64,000 nucleotides of DNA from Mangifera indica (lineage: Eukaryota > Streptophyta > Magnoliopsida > Sapindales > Anacardiaceae), in contig NC_058137.1 of assembly GCF_011075055.1 (NCBI RefSeq), positions 1,116,001 through 1,180,000 of the forward strand. Direction: 5' to 3'. Position 1 is the first letter of the stretch. Each line of letters starts with the position of its first letter. Both the position numbers and the translations under genes were made by a program. Under the pieces are notes generated by a model, which was not told where the DNA came from, searched no databases, and was given only the letters and a program-made list of their open reading frames with translations. Of the stretch, positions 60,215 through 64,000 are shown piece by piece.

Positions 60215-61777
60215 ATGATGCCTTTTCCATTTTCGCCAACCTCGCAGCCTCTTCAATCTTCTGGGCGTCGCACTTCCTTTGTCTTCACCAACTCCTCTAT
60301 AAAAAACCAGAACCACAACGAACTCCACCCCGTCAAGCTTCCTGTCTTTGCAATAGAGTCATTAACTACAGTACAGAAACAATTACATACGCTCAACTGT
60401 CACAGTTTATGCTCAAATTTCATTGATAAACAAAATGGCTTTATCGTCAAAGAAGAACAAGAAAGCTTGGACTTTAAAGAGAACCCTCATGGATTGCAAG
60501 TACAGAAGTTCCTGGATGCTATCAAAGATAAAATAGGTATCTTCGGTAGCATCAAAAGGGATGGTAGAAATTTAACCGTATCTGATTTTAATGATTTGCT
60601 CATGGCTTTAGTAACAGAAAATGAGATAGAAATTGCTTTGAAGCTTTACTCTGAAATGTCATCTCATGGGTTGGCGCCTGATTCTTGGACATTCTCCATC
60701 ATGCTGAGGTGTTATTGCAAGAAAAACAATCTAGTTGAGGCAGGAAAGGTTCTAAATGGCATGGTTGAGAAAGGTTTTAGTCCAAATGTTGCAACTTTTA
60801 CCATTTTTATAAAGTCGTTATGCACGAGTGGCAGGTTGCAGAAAGCTTTTGAGGTTCTTCAAGTCATGGACAGAGTTGGGTGCAAACCAAGTATTCAGAC
60901 TTATAATTGTTTGATGAAAGGTTTGTGTTATGTGGGAAGGGTGGAGGAAGCATATGAGATGTTGATGAATATGAAGAAGGATTTTATGAAACCTGATATA
61001 TATTCGTACACAATTGTTATGGATGGTTTTTGTAAAGTCGGTAGGTCTAATGAGGCAGTGGAGTTGCTTAATGAAGCTATGGAGATGGGATTGAAACCAA
61101 ATGTGGTCAGTTTCAACACCCTTTTTAATGGGTATTGTAAGGAGGGCAGGCCACTAGAGGGTTTTGGTGTGTTGAAGCTTATGAAGGAGAGAAATTGTGT
61201 GCCTGATAATATAAGTTATAGCACCTTGTTACATGGGCTATTGAAATGGGGAGAAACAAGGGCAGCATTTAGAACTTTTAAGGAAATGGTTGATTTGGGA
61301 ATTGAAGTTGATGGGAGGATGATGAAGGCTTTACTAAGAGGGCTATGCATTGAATCATGGGAAGATCAAGACTTGTCGGAAAATGCCTACCAAGTGTTTG
61401 AGAAAATGAATTTCAACATGGACCGTGGTAGCTACAGCATGTTGATTAGAGCTCTTTGTGTGGGAGATAAAACCAATAAGGCTTTGATCTGTCTGCAGCA
61501 TATGGTTAGAATGGGGCATGTTCCCCGGATGGTTACCTTTAATAATGTGATTCAGGCGTTTTGCCAACAGGGGAAGGTGGACGATGCATTACTAGTTGTG
61601 ATTCTGATGAATGAACATGGTAAGATCCCAAGTAGAACATCCTATAACATTCTAATTAACAAGTTAAACCAAAAGAAAAGATGTTCGGGTGCAGGCCTTG
61701 TCTATGGTGCTGCAATGAAACAAGGTGTATTGTCTCATCGGGTGCCTTATGAATTGGTAGGAATCGATTCAAATTGA
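60215..61777 (+). CDS. P-class pentatricopeptide repeat (PPR) protein, organelle-targeted
   Basis: A single exon of 520 codons, as is usual for PPR genes. The N-terminal 60 residues are rich in Ser, Thr and Pro and poor in acids (MMPFPFSPTSQPLQSSGRRT), a likely plastid or mitochondrial presequence. From about residue 125 there are ten or so 35-residue repeats, for example IQTYNCLMKGLCYVGRVEEA and VVSFNTLFNGYCKEGRPLEG, and a partial last repeat (RTSYNILINKL). There is no E, DYW or SMR extension, so it is P-class. Such proteins bind one organelle RNA each and affect its stability, splicing or translation. One repeat near residue 385 is irregular and slightly expanded (ESWEDQDLSENA). The start is the first of two adjacent ATGs. 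Confidence 0.92.
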   Translation: MMPFPFSPTSQPLQSSGRRTSFVFTNSSIKNQNHNELHPVKLPVFAIESLTTVQKQLHTLNCHSLCSNFIDKQNGFIVKEEQESLDFKENPHGLQVQKFLDAIKDKIGIFGSIKRDGRNLTVSDFNDLLMALVTENEIEIALKLYSEMSSHGLAPDSWTFSIMLRCYCKKNNLVEAGKVLNGMVEKGFSPNVATFTIFIKSLCTSGRLQKAFEVLQVMDRVGCKPSIQTYNCLMKGLCYVGRVEEAYEMLMNMKKDFMKPDIYSYTIVMDGFCKVGRSNEAVELLNEAMEMGLKPNVVSFNTLFNGYCKEGRPLEGFGVLKLMKERNCVPDNISYSTLLHGLLKWGETRAAFRTFKEMVDLGIEVDGRMMKALLRGLCIESWEDQDLSENAYQVFEKMNFNMDRGSYSMLIRALCVGDKTNKALICLQHMVRMGHVPRMVTFNNVIQAFCQQGKVDDALLVVILMNEHGKIPSRTSYNILINKLNQKKRCSGAGLVYGAAMKQGVLSHRVPYELVGIDSN

Positions 61778-62073
61778 AATAAACTCTACTTGGTATTTAA
61801 CTTGAACATGCTGAGCTTGAATTGAAGAAAGATTAGCTCGATGAGTTTGAGCCCAGTCCAAGATTAGCTCAACTCAAATGCATTCCTAGGAATGGGAAGA
61901 AAGTTGTTCCATTCAATTACTATATTTATCCGATTGATTAATCAATAAATTAGTTGTCTAAATCGCTAGCTACGCCTGATGTACATCTCTATGAGCATCA
62001 TTGAACATGGAACATGCTGCTAACTGATAGCAAAGGACAAAGATTTGATGAAAGAAATCTCCAAAAGCTAGAC

Positions 62074-62191
62074 TTATGCAGGGCTCATATATTGCCCTGT
62101 TCTTGTGTCCACCGATATTTCATCACCTATATTAACAAACAATGGAGCATTGACCGTTGCTTTGTATCCAGAGTTGCCTGTTTGGATCCAC
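62074..62191 (-). pseudogene. Relic of the last exon of a translation elongation factor P (EF-P) gene
   Basis: The minus strand starts after a splice acceptor (TTATGGCAG) and reads GGSKQATLDT when joined to a G from a missing upstream exon. A one-base deletion then shifts the frame, and reading resumes as ATVNAPLFVNIGDEISVDTR followed by TGQYMSPA and a stop at 62074-62076. In the family this part is the C-terminal OB domain, usually ending in SRA; here Arg is Pro. No other EF-P exon was found in the following 800 bp on that strand. Together these point to a broken, truncated copy. It lies 297 bp from the PPR stop, on the other strand. Confidence 0.75.
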
Positions 62192-63029
62192 CTGCCATAA
62201 GAATTTTAAATTTCAATAAGCAAACCATTCAAAGAATCATTTTTACAAAAGAAATTGCAGCACAGAGTAGCCAATTTCCCCTTGATGTTATATATCAGTG
62301 AACCAATAATAGGCAAAGAAATTGTCCTAATCTTTCATTATGAAAGAAAATGGAGTAAGCGACTTTTTTCCTTCAACGGCAAGATTAACCATTGTTTGGG
62401 TGTTTATCATTCACTCAGCCTGCCGAAACCAATAAAATGCCTGCATCTAACACCCAACTTCATGGAACTCCTTAATACGTTTCTCTATATTTTTAATAGG
62501 GTCCATTTAGCACAAATTGTCATGGGTGTAGAGGTTCGGCACAGTGGAATTGCCCAGCTATCAAGTGTTAATCTTGTATGCACTATTTTTGGGTATAAGA
62601 TCATTGCTTTTAAAATTGTATAAGGATGGACTTTTTTTGGTGTGAATGTTTGCTAGTTTTTTCTTTTTTAAGAATAATTAGATTATTAATCAACATTAAT
62701 TAAAAAAGTTAAACACTACAGTAAAATACTCGTTTAATATTAAAGAAAAAAAAATCTTAAAAAAAAACAAATGTTGATCTTGAACCAAAGTCAAAATTAG
62801 ACAAGCTAAAATTTTATCTTGAATTTTGACCGCAACCACCCCTCTTAGCTGTTTAAATATATATATACATATCATTATATATTTTATGTATTTTCAGCAA
62901 ATTCGTTGCAATGTAACGTGCAATTGGCAAACTTTGGTAAACATCATGGCCGTCACTAATTCGTGAGCAATAATCAATCATCATTCTGATTAATCATAGC
63001 CCAACAGCATTCTAACTATTCCGTCCTTC

Positions 63030-63204
63030 CACGTGTGAGCCTGCTCTGCTGTTGTGGCGCGTGTGTTATCTTTTCCCTTTCATTGTGGTAGGTATTATTG
63101 CAGTTCTAAGATACCTCACATCATCACCTAATACTATGACTTCATAAATCACCTCAGCCCACCAAAAATTAAATATATATCACAGTTGCTTAAACCTACA
63201 CGTG
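63030..63204. promoter_or_regulatory. Two G-boxes (CACGTG) in a promoter-like region
   Basis: CACGTG at 63030-63035 (flank TCCACGTGTG) and 63199-63204 (flank TACACGTGGA). The second matches the ABRE core ACGTGG. They are bound by bZIP and bHLH factors. They lie some 350-500 bp before the likely leader of the gene running off the right edge. Confidence 0.45.
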
Positions 63205-64000
63205 GATGTAAATCTCCGTTGGGCGGTCCAGATTGAACAGGTATTTTAGTCTTTTCCTTATCTGATCCTCATTGCATGCGAAATGCAGATGCTGTGGGAT
63301 GCCAAAGCCACCTAGTGGCGCACTTTACGGTGCTGTCACACGCCGTATTTTTATACTTTACCTTATGACACGAGCTTAATCTTATAAATTAAATCCACTC
63401 GCTATCTCGCCCGTTCCGTCTCGTCACTGACGGGGCGTGTATGTGACTGAAGAAGTTGCGATTAAGAGAAGGATATTCGTAAATACGTGTTTAAAATTTG
63501 AAAATTTTTTATTTAAAAATCGGACAAAAAGAAAAATTAGAGGGTGAGTGAGTGGGAAAACACCAAAAGAGAACGAGAGAGTTCGCCGAGTCTTGAAGCA
63601 TCATCGTGCATGCATTTTGAATGTTACCAAAGGCTTCTTCTTCTCTCTCTCTTGTTTCTGTTTCTTATGCATGCACACATGTTATTCTCTTTCATCTCAT
63701 CGCCGATTCAGTCTTTAAACGACGTCGTAGTTATCGTGATTGATTGTCAACGGTTTTAATTGAAGCTGTGGAAAGGAAAAGAAACGGCGGAGAAAACGAC
63801 AGTCGGAGGAATCAGATATGGAGGTTGAGCGTAACGTGTGAAGTTACTCGCTCTGTCGTTTAACAGTTATTGAGGTCAGCAAGAGGTTGTTTACTTTTTG
63901 TAGCTTGTGGTTTCATGTGAGTGAAGCTGTGGATTTAGTTGACTGATTTGGTGATCTTTTGTGATGCGTTATTGAAAGAGGGATTGTGAGGCATTTGTTT

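Larger units (their letters stand above)
61778..64000. other. Right-end region: PPR 3' flank, EF-P relic, and 5' region of an unseen gene
   Basis: The degenerate repeat appears at 61800-61880, then the EF-P pseudo-exon (62074-62191, minus). A short motif shared with 21.9 kb lies at about 62516-62557. From 62960 onward GC content rises and promoter-like motifs appear (two CACGTG boxes). After about 63540 the sequence looks like a 5' UTR: GAGA-rich, then TCTTCTTCTCTCTCTC, with short upstream frames such as MEVERNV at 63818-63841. The main frame of that gene was not reached. Confidence 0.5.

Noticed and set aside
62014..62623. Two plus-strand frames of 95 and 122 codons
   Set aside because: The first is antisense to the EF-P relic; the second has no features and overlaps the shared repeat motif.

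Overview
This is nuclear DNA from a flowering plant, most likely a eudicot. The genes are split by GT-AG introns, the intergenic DNA is AT-rich, and the proteins are plant-specific or closely plant-like: a group III WRKY factor, a BP-80-type vacuolar sorting receptor, an IRK/PXC2-type receptor kinase, a P-class PPR protein, a chloroplast fatty-acid exporter and a plant S6 kinase. I cannot name the species from sequence alone. All exon joins below are my own reading of splice sites and reading frame; no transcript data were available.

Layout. 1-433 (-): first coding exon of an S6 kinase, cut by the window edge. 1696-4115 (+): plastid-type PRC-barrel-like protein in seven exons. 5073-5884 (+): small coiled-coil protein. 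6587-8412 (-): transcription elongation factor TFIIS. 10803-16504 (+): ALA1-like P4-ATPase lipid flippase. 20103-21410 (+): WRKY70/54-like factor whose tail is cut off by a one-base frameshift; the lost frame continues to 21628. 27029-27792 (-): DUF599 membrane protein. 29727-32504 (+): GOST/lung-7TM protein. 33465-33674 (+): His/Cys-rich 69-residue protein. 37018-42103 (+): vacuolar sorting receptor. 42531-45108 (-): FAX3-like fatty-acid exporter. 47403-50630 (+): LRR receptor kinase. 53360-57363 (-): Trp/Asp-tailed type I membrane protein. 58862-59281 (+): basic 139-residue protein. 60215-61777 (+): PPR protein. 62074-62191 (-): broken last exon of an EF-P gene. The right end looks like promoter and 5' UTR of a gene that starts beyond the window.

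The genes are ordinary, independently transcribed plant genes and not a cluster with one job. Several act in the endomembrane system (flippase, sorting receptor, GOST protein, two other membrane proteins), but nothing here shows co-regulation. No virus, operon, CRISPR array or biosynthetic cluster was seen.

The unusual material is mostly between genes: two homologous MITEs lying back to back in opposite orientation (22054-22981), a roughly 0.8 kb element with very long terminal inverted repeats carrying an internal ~25-bp tandem array (about 35380-36200), a G-rich/C-rich foldback (about 34600-35070), a short motif shared by two sites 40 kb apart, and a pervasive degenerate repeat. The two clearest gene-level surprises are the WRKY frameshift and the EF-P pseudo-exon.
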